Positions 8,249-16,032 of a stretch of 64,000 nt of DNA are shown piece after piece. Both the position numbers and the translations under genes were made by a program. The notes beneath the pieces are model-generated. The model was not told the origin of the DNA. It worked only from the letters and a program-made list of their open reading frames with translations, and ran no database searches. The DNA is from 2-12-FULL-60-19 sp041483675 (lineage in GTDB: Bacteria; Desulfobacterota; Binatia; UBA9968): positions 6,633 to 70,632 of the forward strand of contig JBGPGE010000007.1 in the NCBI GenBank assembly GCA_041483675.1. Reading direction: 5' to 3'. The first letter of the stretch is position 1; every line of letters begins with the position of its first letter.

Positions 8249-9109
8249 ATGACCTATAGAAAAAACGCCTGGCTGTTAAGTTTAGCTCTTTTGTTCGTCC
8301 TTTATCACTCGTTCGCGCTCGCCCAGCAGGCGCCCGTGCGGGAGATCAGCAATATCACGGGGGAGCTCTACCGCTTTCGCAATGCCGGCTACTTCTCTGT
8401 GTTTTTGGTGACCCCGGAGGGGATTATCGCCACCGATCCGATCGACGCCGACGCTGCGCGCTGGCTCAAGGGCGAGATGGCCAAGCGCTTCAACAAGCCT
8501 GTCAAATATCTTATCTACAGCCACGACCACGCCGATCACATTTCCGGCGGCGAGGTCTTCGGCGACACCGCCGTGGTGATTTCGCACGAAAAAACCAAGG
8601 CGGTGATCCTGAGAGAGAAGCGTGCGGCGTTTCTCCCGCACAGGACCTTTTCCGACCGTCTGGCGGTTGAGCTGGGCGGCAAGCGGGTCGAGCTTCTCTA
8701 CGTCGGCAGAAACCATTCCGACAATTCGATCGTGATGCGATTTCCGGCGGAACGGGTTTTATTCGCCGTCGATTTTATCCCGGTGGAGAGTCTGCCGTAT
8801 CGCACTTTGAACAATTCTTACATCGATGAATGGATCGAATCGCTCAAACGAGTGGAAGCCCTGGACTTCGACATTCTGGCCCCGGGCCACGGCCCGATGG
8901 GGCGCAAGGAGCACGTCCGGCCGATGCGGGAGTATCTGGAGGAGTTGAAAAGCCAGGTGGCGGCGAACCTGAAGCAGGGAAAGTCCGTCGAGGAGATCAA
9001 ACAGTCGGTCAAGATGGAAAAGTACCGCAACTGGAGCAGCTACGACAGTTACCGGCCGCTCAACATCGAAGGCATGGTTCGCTATCTTCAACAGCAGAGT
9101 CCGAAATAG
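8249..9109 (+). CDS. Secreted MBL-fold metallo-hydrolase
   Basis: 286-aa protein with a clear signal peptide (basic MTYRKN, hydrophobic stretch, cleavage after ALAQ at about residue 25). The metallo-beta-lactamase fold shows SHDHADHISGG (HxHxDH, about residues 91-96), GRNHSDNS, LFAVDFIP and APGHGP, which supply the His and Asp ligands for a two-zinc site. Substrates of such periplasmic MBL proteins vary, and none can be assigned. A GGGGAGGG ribosome-binding site precedes the ATG. The cupin and substrate-binding protein genes follow at 19 and about 20 bp, forming a probable operon. Confidence 0.85.
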   Translation: MTYRKNAWLLSLALLFVLYHSFALAQQAPVREISNITGELYRFRNAGYFSVFLVTPEGIIATDPIDADAARWLKGEMAKRFNKPVKYLIYSHDHADHISGGEVFGDTAVVISHEKTKAVILREKRAAFLPHRTFSDRLAVELGGKRVELLYVGRNHSDNSIVMRFPAERVLFAVDFIPVESLPYRTLNNSYIDEWIESLKRVEALDFDILAPGHGPMGRKEHVRPMREYLEELKSQVAANLKQGKSVEEIKQSVKMEKYRNWSSYDSYRPLNIEGMVRYLQQQSPK

Positions 9110-9128
9110 AGCCAAAGGAGATTTCAGC

Positions 9129-9533
9129 ATGGCACGCTACACAAAAGTCTATCTTCCGCTCAACAAAGTCAAAGAAAAAGAGTTTCTCTCGCGTCCCATG
9201 GGCTGCAAGGGCGTCGGCTTCAGCTTTGTGCGCTACAAGCCGGGCGAGGGCGCGGGCTATGTCCACCGCCATCGCGTGCAGGAGGAGGTCTTTATCGCCG
9301 TCAAGGGCACGGGGACGATCATTCTCGACGGCCGCCGCCACTCGATGCCGGAGGGCACGATCGTTCGCGTCGCTCCGCAGGCTTATCGCGCTCTCGGCAA
9401 TGACTCGAAGCGGGACGTGGTTTTTCTCGTCATGGGGGCGATCCCGCCGAAGAATTTTCCGCTGGGGGGCAGGACGCTCCTGGGCGACGGTATCCCGAAT
9501 CGGAAGATCGTGCCGAAATGGAAGAATAGATGA
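9129..9533 (+). CDS. Cupin domain protein
   Basis: 134-aa single-domain cupin. The first motif is visible as GAGYVHRHRVQEEVFIAVKG (G-x5-H-x-H-x4-E-x6-G), giving metal ligands His, His and Glu at residues 43-50, and the second as MPEGTIVRVAPQAYRAL. In the second motif the usual His is replaced within PQAYRAL, so metal binding may be incomplete. Known relatives are small isomerases, dioxygenases or sugar-binding proteins. The gene sits between an MBL hydrolase and an ABC substrate-binding protein, suggesting catabolism of an organic acid, but that is inference. Confidence 0.8.
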   Translation: MARYTKVYLPLNKVKEKEFLSRPMGCKGVGFSFVRYKPGEGAGYVHRHRVQEEVFIAVKGTGTIILDGRRHSMPEGTIVRVAPQAYRALGNDSKRDVVFLVMGAIPPKNFPLGGRTLLGDGIPNRKIVPKWKNR

Positions 9534-9553
9534 TCTCAATAAGGAGTGATTCA

Positions 9554-10564
9554 ATGGTGACAAAAGTGGCCGTGGCTCTTTGTCTGCTTATCATGCTCAT
9601 CGCCTCGCAGCCTTGCCAGGCGCAAATGCCAGCTCTCCAACGCGTCAGAATCGCCGTCTCCACGGCGACGCCGCACAACACGCCGCTATGGGTGGCCAAG
9701 GACAAGAAGATCTTCGAAAAGTACGGGGTGGACGTCCAGATGATCTTTGTGGGCGGAGGCCAGCTGGTCGCTCAGATGCTAGCCGCCGGGGAGATCCAGG
9801 TCGCGGCGAACGCCCCGGCCGCGCTGCTCGGCCTGATCGCCGGAGGCGAGAAGATCGTCGTCTTTCTGGGCGTCAGCAACACGTCGCCCTTCACTCTGGT
9901 CACGCAACCCAACATCAAGAATGCCGCCGACTTGAAGGGCAAAAGACTCGGGACGGCCCGCTTCGGCGGATCGTCGCACATCTCCGCTCTCATCGCGCTG
10001 GAGCATCTCGGTCTCAATCTCAAGCGCGACAACATCGCTCTTCTGCAAGCGGGGCTGGACCCGGAGCGGATGGCGGCGCTGGAGGCAAAGGCGCTCGATG
10101 CGGCGATGTTGCAGCGGCTGGCGACCAAAATCATGGTCGCCAAAGGCTACACGCCGTTGTTGAACCTCAATCAAGCCAAAATTCCCTATCAAAATACAGT
10201 GCTGGCGGCCAGGAGGGATTTCATCACGGGCCGGGCCAGGCTTGCCGAGAGCTTCACGCGCGCGGTCGTGGAAGGATATGGCTACGTTTTCAACAAGGAA
10301 AACAAGCAGGCGGTCAAAGAAGTGATCGCCAAAAACCTGAGGCTGCCCAAGGCGGATGCCGCGGAGGATTTTTATCTCGAGGCGCTGGAGGAGCTGGACC
10401 GCAAGCCCTATCCGACGCTGGAAGGAACGAGAACCGTCATCAAATATGTCGCCGAGCAAAACCCAAAGGTGGCCGGCGTCAAGGCCGAGGAGATGATCGA
10501 CTCGACCCTGCTTAAGAATCTCGAAAACGAGGGATTTTTCGACAAGGTTTACGGCGGCAAATGA
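9554..10564 (+). CDS. ABC transporter substrate-binding protein, NMT1/THI5 (SsuA) type
   Basis: 336-aa periplasmic binding protein. The ATG at 9554 is preferred because AAGGAG lies 7 bp before it and the signal peptide then begins MVTKVAVALCLLIML and ends near CQAQ. The mature part has the family pattern: IAVSTATPHNTPLWVAKDKK, KYGVDVQMIFVGGGQLVAQM, then ADLKGKRLGTARFGG. Such proteins deliver sulfonates, nitrate, thiamine precursors or aromatic acids to a TauT-like importer. No permease or ATPase lies beside it, so it must use a transporter encoded elsewhere or act as a sensor. Confidence 0.85.
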   Translation: MVTKVAVALCLLIMLIASQPCQAQMPALQRVRIAVSTATPHNTPLWVAKDKKIFEKYGVDVQMIFVGGGQLVAQMLAAGEIQVAANAPAALLGLIAGGEKIVVFLGVSNTSPFTLVTQPNIKNAADLKGKRLGTARFGGSSHISALIALEHLGLNLKRDNIALLQAGLDPERMAALEAKALDAAMLQRLATKIMVAKGYTPLLNLNQAKIPYQNTVLAARRDFITGRARLAESFTRAVVEGYGYVFNKENKQAVKEVIAKNLRLPKADAAEDFYLEALEELDRKPYPTLEGTRTVIKYVAEQNPKVAGVKAEEMIDSTLLKNLENEGFFDKVYGGK

Positions 10565-10587
10565 CCTATTTCGCTTGAGCTTCCGAT

Positions 10588-11121
10588 ATGCAATCGGGAT
10601 CCTATCGACCCGGCGATGTTCCCCCGCCGATTCAGCCCACTTCTATTTTTACCGGGCTTCAGATCCGCCCTATCGTTACCGGTGTCATCGTCGACTATGT
10701 CGCCACCTACGTGGCGATGTTTGCGTACATCGCCCTGTTTGTATCGAGGAAGCTGCTCGATGAGGGTGACTTGTCCGAAGAGGCGCTGCGGCGGTATGCC
10801 ACCTCTTCCGAAGGTCTCCTCTTTGGCTTTGCGATCGGCACTCTCTGTATCGTGCTTGGGGGTTTTGTCGCGGGCAGGCTCGCCAAGGTGCTTGAAATCA
10901 AACACGGAGCGGCTGTCGGTGTTGGATCGATGATTGTCTCCACGCTGGAGCAGGCGATCGTGGAAAGCGATATTTCCTTGCCGGAGTGGTTCGTGGCGAT
11001 CTCCTATCTGGTTGCGATTCCGGCGGGCGCTTTGGGTGGCTATCTGGCCGAGCGGTGGCGGGAGTTTGGCGTGAGCGATCGCCCGCCCGGCGGCCTCAGC
11101 GGCGGCGGTAGAACGACGTGA
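10588..11121 (+). CDS. Integral membrane protein, 177 aa, unknown
   Basis: Four predicted membrane segments: about residues 27-52 (PIVTGVIVDYVATYVAMFAY), 72-93 (EGLLFGFAIGTLCIVLGGFV), 106-122 and 133-153 (FVAISYLVAIPAGALGGYLA). It has a proline-rich N-terminus and a Gly-rich tail. The pattern resembles small TIGR04086-like or DUF-type membrane proteins, without a clear match. It follows the substrate-binding gene by 23 bp and ends just before a terminator hairpin, so it may be the last gene of that operon. Confidence 0.65.
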   Translation: MQSGSYRPGDVPPPIQPTSIFTGLQIRPIVTGVIVDYVATYVAMFAYIALFVSRKLLDEGDLSEEALRRYATSSEGLLFGFAIGTLCIVLGGFVAGRLAKVLEIKHGAAVGVGSMIVSTLEQAIVESDISLPEWFVAISYLVAIPAGALGGYLAERWREFGVSDRPPGGLSGGGRTT

Positions 11122-11136
11122 GCAGGCGGCGGTAAA

Positions 11137-11164
11137 AAAAAGGGGCCGCTAGGGGGCCCCTTTT
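11137..11164. terminator. Bidirectional rho-independent terminator
   Basis: AAAAGGGGCC, a short loop, then GGCCCCTTTT. On the minus strand the stem is followed by eight T residues, an ideal terminator for the tRNA-fMet gene. On the plus strand it ends the 10588-11121 gene with four T residues. Confidence 0.85.
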
Positions 11165-11171
11165 CTGAGTT

Positions 11172-11248
11172 TGGTTGCGGGGCCGGGATTTGAACCCGGG
11201 ACCTCAAGGTTATGAGCCTTGCGAGCTGCCAGACTGCTCCACCCCGCG
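11172..11248 (-). tRNA. Initiator tRNA-fMet (anticodon CAU)
   Basis: 77-nt cloverleaf on the minus strand. The acceptor stem is CGCGGGG paired with CCCCGCA, leaving a C1:A72 mismatch, the mark of bacterial initiator tRNA. The anticodon loop reads CTCATAA with CAU, and the anticodon stem carries the three G:C pairs typical of fMet. The T loop is GGTTCAAATCC. A CCA end is encoded (11174-11172). A strong terminator follows. Confidence 0.95.
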
Positions 11249-11267
11249 ACAAGTTCGTGAATCAATA

Positions 11268-11296
11268 CATTTACATGCTGCTCGCAGCAGAGTCAA
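11268..11296 (-). promoter_or_regulatory. Promoter candidate for tRNA-fMet
   Basis: Minus strand TTGACT (11296-11291), a 17-bp spacer, then TAAATG (11273-11268), about 19 bp before the tRNA 5' end. The -35 is near consensus and the -10 is weak. Confidence 0.45.
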
Positions 11297-11307
11297 GCTA
11301 GGTTACG

Positions 11308-11733
11308 ATGTCAAAGCGGGAGAGAACCAATCCGCTGGTCACGGTCGATATCGTCATCGAAATCGGCCGGGGCATCGTCTTGATCGAAAGAAAAAATCCG
11401 CCGCATGGGTGGGCATTGCCGGGCGGGTTCGTGGATTACGGCGAGTCGCTGGAGCAAGCCGCCGTAAGAGAGGCGAAAGAGGAAACGTCGCTCGACGTTG
11501 AGCTGCTGGAACAGTTCCACACCTACTCCGATCCCCGACGCGATCCGCGCCATCATACGATCTCCACCGCCTTCATCGCCCGCGCGAGCGGGACGCCCAG
11601 GGGCGCCGACGACGCCGCGCGAGCCGAACTTTTCAGCGAGGGCAATCTCCCCACGCCGATCGTCTTCGACCACGCGCAGATCCTCCGCGACTATTTTCAG
11701 TACAAGAGAACCGGCCGAAGGCCGAAAATTTGA
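11308..11733 (+). CDS. NUDIX hydrolase
   Basis: 141-aa protein with a complete Nudix box at about residues 37-59: GGFVDYGESLEQAAVREAKE followed by ETSLDV (G-x5-E-x7-REAxEET). The early segment HGWALPGGFVDYG and the later HTISTAFIARASG fit ADP-ribose or 8-oxo-dGTP type hydrolases, but the substrate cannot be assigned. It starts 60 bp from the divergent tRNA-fMet gene. The ribosome-binding site is weak. Confidence 0.85.
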   Translation: MSKRERTNPLVTVDIVIEIGRGIVLIERKNPPHGWALPGGFVDYGESLEQAAVREAKEETSLDVELLEQFHTYSDPRRDPRHHTISTAFIARASGTPRGADDAARAELFSEGNLPTPIVFDHAQILRDYFQYKRTGRRPKI

Positions 11734-11761
11734 CCAATCTTGGTAAGCAAGCTATTTCACG

Positions 11762-11790
11762 TTGACATAAACCATCCCTATTATTATTGT
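11762..11790 (+). promoter_or_regulatory. Sigma-70-type promoter for the PP-loop ATPase gene
   Basis: TTGACA (11762-11767), a 17-bp AT-rich spacer, then TATTGT (11785-11790), ending 33 bp before the ATG at 11824. The -35 is consensus and the -10 matches 4 of 6. Confidence 0.6.
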
Positions 11791-11823
11791 CGGTGAATCG
11801 AATCAGACGAGGCGAGGGGCTAA

Positions 11824-12501
11824 ATGGGCGGGCGGCCGAAAGCGCTTCTATCTTGGAGTAGCGGCAAGGACAGCGCGTGGTCGCTGCATGTATTGAGAAC
11901 GCGGGAGGAAGTCGACGTCGCGGGGCTTTTTACCACAGTGAATGAAGCGTATTCCCGCGTGGCCATGCACGCTGTAAGAGTGGAGCTGCTTGAAGCTCAA
12001 GCCGGGGCCGTGGGACTTCCACTCTGGAAAATTCCAATTCCAAGTCCTTGCAGCAACGCGGAGTACGAGGCCGCGATGCGTGCGGCGATCGAACAGGCCA
12101 AAGCTCAGGAGATAACCGCTTTCGCCTTCGGCGATCTGTTTTTGCAAGACATTCGCCGTTATCGCGAAGAATTTCTCCGCGACACAGGCATCTCGCCAAT
12201 CTTTCCTGTATGGGGTTTGTCAACAGCCGAACTCGCGCGTGAAATGGTCGATTCAGGCCTGCGGGCTCGTGTCACCTGCGTCGATCCCAAACAGTTGGCA
12301 GGCTCGTTTGCGGGGAGAGAGTTCAACGCTCAATTTCTGGCAGACCTGCCGGCGACCGTTGATCCGTGCGGCGAACGCGGCGAGTTCCACACCTTTGCCT
12401 ACGACGGTCCGATGTTCCGCTATCCGGTTCCGGTGCGGCTCGGCGAGATTGTCGAAAGAGACGGCTTTGTCTTTGCGGATTTGTTGAGAGAAAGGCGGTA
12501 G
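11824..12501 (+). CDS. PP-loop ATPase, diphthine-ammonia ligase-like (DUF71/Dph6 family)
   Basis: 225-aa adenine-nucleotide alpha-hydrolase. The N-terminal PP-loop is LSWSSGKDSAWSL (SGKDS, residues 13-17). Downstream are VNEAYSRVAMHAVR, the AFAFGDLFLQDIRRYRE motif, and CGERGEFHTFAYDGPMF, which is the Dph6-type EFH(T)-F signature. In archaea and eukaryotes this family makes diphthamide. Bacteria lack diphthamide, and the role of these homologues is unknown; one proposal links them to B12 or ammonia-dependent amidation. A good promoter and a GAGGGG ribosome-binding site support it as a single-gene unit. Confidence 0.8.
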   Translation: MGGRPKALLSWSSGKDSAWSLHVLRTREEVDVAGLFTTVNEAYSRVAMHAVRVELLEAQAGAVGLPLWKIPIPSPCSNAEYEAAMRAAIEQAKAQEITAFAFGDLFLQDIRRYREEFLRDTGISPIFPVWGLSTAELAREMVDSGLRARVTCVDPKQLAGSFAGREFNAQFLADLPATVDPCGERGEFHTFAYDGPMFRYPVPVRLGEIVERDGFVFADLLRERR

Positions 12502-12584
12502 GCCAGTTCCGGACTGTCGCCGCTATGGTAAGCCATCACCTCTGCCCCAGAGGGCCGAAGAGTTCGGCGAGCATGCTGATTTCT

Positions 12585-13784
12585 TCACCCCAGCTTCTTG
12601 ATCGCCGCCTCGATCCGGTCGCAGCCTTTTTCGAGCTCGGCGAGCGACGTTGCATAGCTCAAGCGGATGTTTTCGATGGAGCCGAAATCTTCGCCCGGGA
12701 CGCACAGGACGCGCGCCTCTTCGAGAAAGTATTCGACGACGTCGGCGGGCGTAGCAAGCGTCTTGCCCTTCCACTTTCGTCCGAACAGGGAGCGCACGTT
12801 CGGAAAAACGTAGAACGCGCCTTGCGGGTTATAGCAGCTCAGGCCGGGCATCGCCTTAAGGCGCGCCACGACGAAATCGCGCCTCGCTTCGAACTCGCGC
12901 ACCATTGCCGTCACCTCGTCCTGGGGGCCCGTCAGCGCCTCGACGGCGGCGGCCTGGGCGATCGACGTCGCGTTCGAGGTGCTTTGGCTCTGAATCGTTC
13001 CCGCCGCCTTGATGACGGCCGCCGGTCCGATGGCGAATCCGATCCGCCATCCGGTCATCGCGTAGGTTTTCGAGACCGAGTTGAAAAGGATCGTGCGCTC
13101 CCGCAAGCCCGGCTGCAAGCTCACAAGATTATGAAAGCGAAAATCTTCGTAGACGATCTTCTCGTAGATATCGTCGGACAAAATCATGCAGTCGTGCCGT
13201 TCCAACACGCGGATGAGGGCCGCAAGCTCGCCCTGGGAATAGCCCGTCCCGGTCGGGTTCGACGGGCTGTTGAAGATGAACATGCGCGTCTGCGGCGTTA
13301 GTGCCGCCTTAAGCTGCTCGGGCGTGATGCGGAAGCCGCTCTCCTCCGTCGTCTGGACGAGCTTCGGCGCGCCGCCGGCGAGCAGGGTCATGTCGGAGTA
13401 GCTCACCCAATAAGGCGCCGGAATCACCACCTCGTCGCCGGGATCGAGCGTCGCCTGGAGCACGTTGTAGAGCGAGTGCTTGCCGCCGCAGCTCACCAGG
13501 ACCTCGTCCTTGGTGTAGCTGAGGCCGTATTCCTTCGCATATTTCGCGACCACGGCCTCGCGGAGCGGCTCGATGCCGCGCACGTCGGTGTACTTGGTCA
13601 TGCCTTTTTTCAGCGCCGCGATCGCGGCGTCCTTGATCCGCTGGGGCGTGTCGAAGTCGGGCTCGCCGGCGGTGAAGTTCGCCAGGTCGATGCCCTGCGC
13701 GCGCAGCGCTTGCGCCTTCGCGGCGAGGGCCAACGTGACGGCGGGTTTGACCAGTTTGCTTCTTGCGCTGAGTTTCATAGCCAT
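12585..13784 (-). CDS. PLP-dependent aminotransferase, class I (aspartate aminotransferase type)
   Basis: 399-aa fold-type I aminotransferase. The PLP-binding lysine lies in NSVSKTYAMTGWRIGFAIG at about residues 230-248, with FNSPSNPTGTGYS and ILSDDIYEKIVYEDF giving the cofactor Asn and Asp/Tyr. The N-terminus LIVFTAGEPDFDTP-like stretch reads LANFTAGEPDFDTP, and the C-terminus contains NIRLSYATS with the substrate-carboxylate Arg. The pattern fits the thermophile-type aspartate (or aspartate/prephenate) aminotransferases. It starts 6 bp after coaD, so both belong to the rsmD-coaD-aminotransferase gene string. Confidence 0.88.
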   Translation of the reverse strand: MAMKLSARSKLVKPAVTLALAAKAQALRAQGIDLANFTAGEPDFDTPQRIKDAAIAALKKGMTKYTDVRGIEPLREAVVAKYAKEYGLSYTKDEVLVSCGGKHSLYNVLQATLDPGDEVVIPAPYWVSYSDMTLLAGGAPKLVQTTEESGFRITPEQLKAALTPQTRMFIFNSPSNPTGTGYSQGELAALIRVLERHDCMILSDDIYEKIVYEDFRFHNLVSLQPGLRERTILFNSVSKTYAMTGWRIGFAIGPAAVIKAAGTIQSQSTSNATSIAQAAAVEALTGPQDEVTAMVREFEARRDFVVARLKAMPGLSCYNPQGAFYVFPNVRSLFGRKWKGKTLATPADVVEYFLEEARVLCVPGEDFGSIENIRLSYATSLAELEKGCDRIEAAIKKLG

Positions 13785-13790
13785 ACAATC

Positions 13791-14285
13791 CTACAACTCG
13801 AATCTTTTTCCGAGCTTTCTAAGAATGGACTTGGGTACCATAGAGGAGACGTCTCCGCCGAGGCTTGCGACCTCCTTGACCAGGCGCGAGCTGAGATAAA
13901 AGTGGGACTGGCCGGTCATCATGAACAGCGTCTCCAGATCGGGCGCCAGCTCGCGGTTCATCATCGCCATCTGGAATTCATATTCAAAGTCCGAGACCGC
14001 TCGCAGCCCCCGGATGATGACCTTCGCGCCCGTCCTTTTGGCGTATTTCACCAGGAGTCCTTCGAAGCTGTCCGCCTTGACGCGGCCGCCGAGCCCCTTG
14101 AAGACTTCGCGGATCATCTCCAGGCGCTCTTCCAGAGTAAAGAGAGAATTGTCTTTCTCCGCGTTGCGCGCGATCGCCACGACGACCCGGTCGAAAACCC
14201 TGAGCGTGCGCTTTACCAGATCGACGTGGCCGTTGGTGATCGGATCAAACGAGCCCGGGTATACCGCAATTTTCGTTCGCGCCAT
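13791..14285 (-). CDS. coaD: Pantetheine-phosphate adenylyltransferase
   Basis: 164 aa, the usual length. It catalyses ATP + 4'-phosphopantetheine to dephospho-CoA, the penultimate step of CoA synthesis. Nucleotidyltransferase motifs are clear: AVYPGSFDPITNGHVDLVKR (T-x-G-H at residues 16-19), the RGLRAVSDFEYEFQMAMMNR motif, and the SSRLVKEVASLGGDVSSMVP segment near the end. It is downstream of rsmD with a 16-bp gap, the very common rsmD-coaD pairing. Confidence 0.95.
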   Translation of the reverse strand: MARTKIAVYPGSFDPITNGHVDLVKRTLRVFDRVVVAIARNAEKDNSLFTLEERLEMIREVFKGLGGRVKADSFEGLLVKYAKRTGAKVIIRGLRAVSDFEYEFQMAMMNRELAPDLETLFMMTGQSHFYLSSRLVKEVASLGGDVSSMVPKSILRKLGKRFEL

Positions 14286-14301
14286 GCTGTCACTTCCTCC
14301 A

Positions 14302-14868
14302 TCAAGTCGCCTGCGTCTGCTCGTAGCCGAAAAACGAAAGCTGCGTGTCGCCGTAGCGCCTGCGGTCGGAGAGGGCGAGCGCGCCGTACCGCTCTTGGAC
14401 TTTTTCTCTCACGCTGTGTTCCGCGACGACCACGCCGGATTCCGCCAATATGCCTTCCGCGGCTATCGCCTTGAGAGTTTCCCCGACCAGCTCCTTATCG
14501 TAAGGCGGGTCGAGAAAAATGAGATCGAATGTTTCCTCCCTGCGCGCGAGCATGCGCACGGACTTGAAAACGGGCGCCGTCAACACGCGCGACCTCCCGG
14601 TGAGGCCGAGCCCCCGAACGTTTTCCTCGATCGCGCGCGTTGCCTCCCTTGAAACATCGACTAAAACGGCTGCTTTAGCGCCGCGGCTCAAGGCTTCGAT
14701 GCTCAGATTTCCCGTGCCGGCGAAGAGATCGAGCACTTTCCGCCCCGAAAGATCGTGCGGCAGGATGTTGAACAGCGCCTCCTTGACCCTGTCGGCAGTC
14801 GGTCGCAGGGCGCGGCCTTTCGGCGCTTTAAGACGCCGTCCCTTGGCCGCTCCGGAAATAACTCTCAT
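14302..14868 (-). CDS. rsmD: 16S rRNA (guanine(966)-N(2))-methyltransferase
   Basis: 188-aa Rossmann-fold methyltransferase that modifies G966 of 16S rRNA. The N-terminal signature is MRVISGAAKGRRLKAPKG followed by RPTADRVKEALFNIL; the SAM-binding motif is VLDLFAGTGNLSIEALSRGA and the catalytic motif is FDLIFLDPPYDKEL (DPPY). It lies upstream of coaD and downstream of the dehydrogenase gene (39-bp gap) on the same strand. Confidence 0.95.
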   Translation of the reverse strand: MRVISGAAKGRRLKAPKGRALRPTADRVKEALFNILPHDLSGRKVLDLFAGTGNLSIEALSRGAKAAVLVDVSREATRAIEENVRGLGLTGRSRVLTAPVFKSVRMLARREETFDLIFLDPPYDKELVGETLKAIAAEGILAESGVVVAEHSVREKVQERYGALALSDRRRYGDTQLSFFGYEQTQAT

Positions 14869-14907
14869 CCCGGCTAAAATAGTTTGTTTCTCTTGCGTTG
14901 TCCATCG

Positions 14908-15945
14908 TCAATCCGCGATTTGCAAGACGACTTTGCCGAACTGTTTTCCCTCTTCGAGGCGGCGCTGGGCCGCGGCGGTCTCCTTCAGCGGGAAAACCTG
15001 GTCGACGATGGGCCGCACGCCGTTCACCTGCATGAAGCTCAGCAGTTGGCGAAATTCTCCTCGGCTGCCCAGGGTTGAGCCGAAGATCTTCAGGTGGTTC
15101 CAAAAGATCCGCCGGATGTCGGTGGGAGGATTCGCCCCCGCGGTCGCGCCGCAGGTCACGAGACGGCCGCCCTTGGCCAGCGCGGCGAGACTCTTCACCC
15201 AGCTCTCGCCGCCGACCGAGTCCACCACGACGTCGACGCCGCGCTTGGCCGTCAACGCCCGGACCTCTTTGGTAAAATCGCTCTTCAGGTAATTGATCCC
15301 GTGGTCCGCGCCCCAGCTCTTGGCCATCTCCAGCTTCTCGTCGCTGCTGGAGGTGACGAAGACGTGCGCGCCCATTTGCTTGGCGAGCTGAAGAGCGGCC
15401 GTGGCGACGCCGCCGCCGATCCCGAGGATCAAAACGCGCTCGCCGGGCTTCAACTCGGCGTTGGTCACCAGCATTCTCCAGACCGTCAGAAACACGAGGG
15501 GAAACGCCGCCGCTTCTTCGAACGACAGGCCGGCTGGAATCGGGAAACAATTTGCCGCGGGCAGCTTCACATGTTCCGCGTAGGTGCCTTGGAGCCTCTC
15601 TCCCAGCACCCGCAAGTTGATGCAGAGAAACTCGCGGTCCGTAGAGCAGAACTCGCAGCGGCCGCAGCCGCTCGGCGGATAGAGGCAGACCGGATCGCCC
15701 GGTTTTACGTTGTGGACCTCTTCGCCGGTCTCGACCACAATACCCGCGCCATCCGCGCCGAGAATGTGCGGCAGTGCGATGTCCATGCCGGTCAGCCCCT
15801 GGCGGTTCCACAGGTCAATACGATTGAGCGCAGCGGTTTTAAGCTGAACGATGGCGTCGGTGGGAGAAGTCAGGCGCGGCTTTTCCACCTCTTCGTAGCG
15901 CAGCACATCCAACCCGCCATGGGCGTGAATCCGAACGGCTTTCAT
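14908..15945 (-). CDS. Zinc-type alcohol dehydrogenase / quinone oxidoreductase family protein
   Basis: 345-aa MDR-superfamily enzyme. The ATG at 15945 is used; an upstream TTG at 15960 would add MEPLP but has no better ribosome-binding site. The N-terminal GroES-like domain ends in the structural zinc loop GCGRCEFCSTDREFLCINL with four Cys. The Rossmann nucleotide-binding region contains VLILGIGGGVATAALQLAKQ at about residues 170-190. The catalytic-zinc Cys of classic ADH is replaced by NRIDLWNRQG, so this resembles the quinone-reductase-like MDRs. The substrate is unknown. Confidence 0.82.
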   Translation of the reverse strand: MKAVRIHAHGGLDVLRYEEVEKPRLTSPTDAIVQLKTAALNRIDLWNRQGLTGMDIALPHILGADGAGIVVETGEEVHNVKPGDPVCLYPPSGCGRCEFCSTDREFLCINLRVLGERLQGTYAEHVKLPAANCFPIPAGLSFEEAAAFPLVFLTVWRMLVTNAELKPGERVLILGIGGGVATAALQLAKQMGAHVFVTSSSDEKLEMAKSWGADHGINYLKSDFTKEVRALTAKRGVDVVVDSVGGESWVKSLAALAKGGRLVTCGATAGANPPTDIRRIFWNHLKIFGSTLGSRGEFRQLLSFMQVNGVRPIVDQVFPLKETAAAQRRLEEGKQFGKVVLQIAD

Positions 15946-16032
15946 CGGTAATGGTTCCAAGAAAAGATCACTCTCTCGTTAACAAGTTATAGAACCAGAG
16001 TCAAAGGGAAGAGCGCGGAGTTCGCCAGCGGA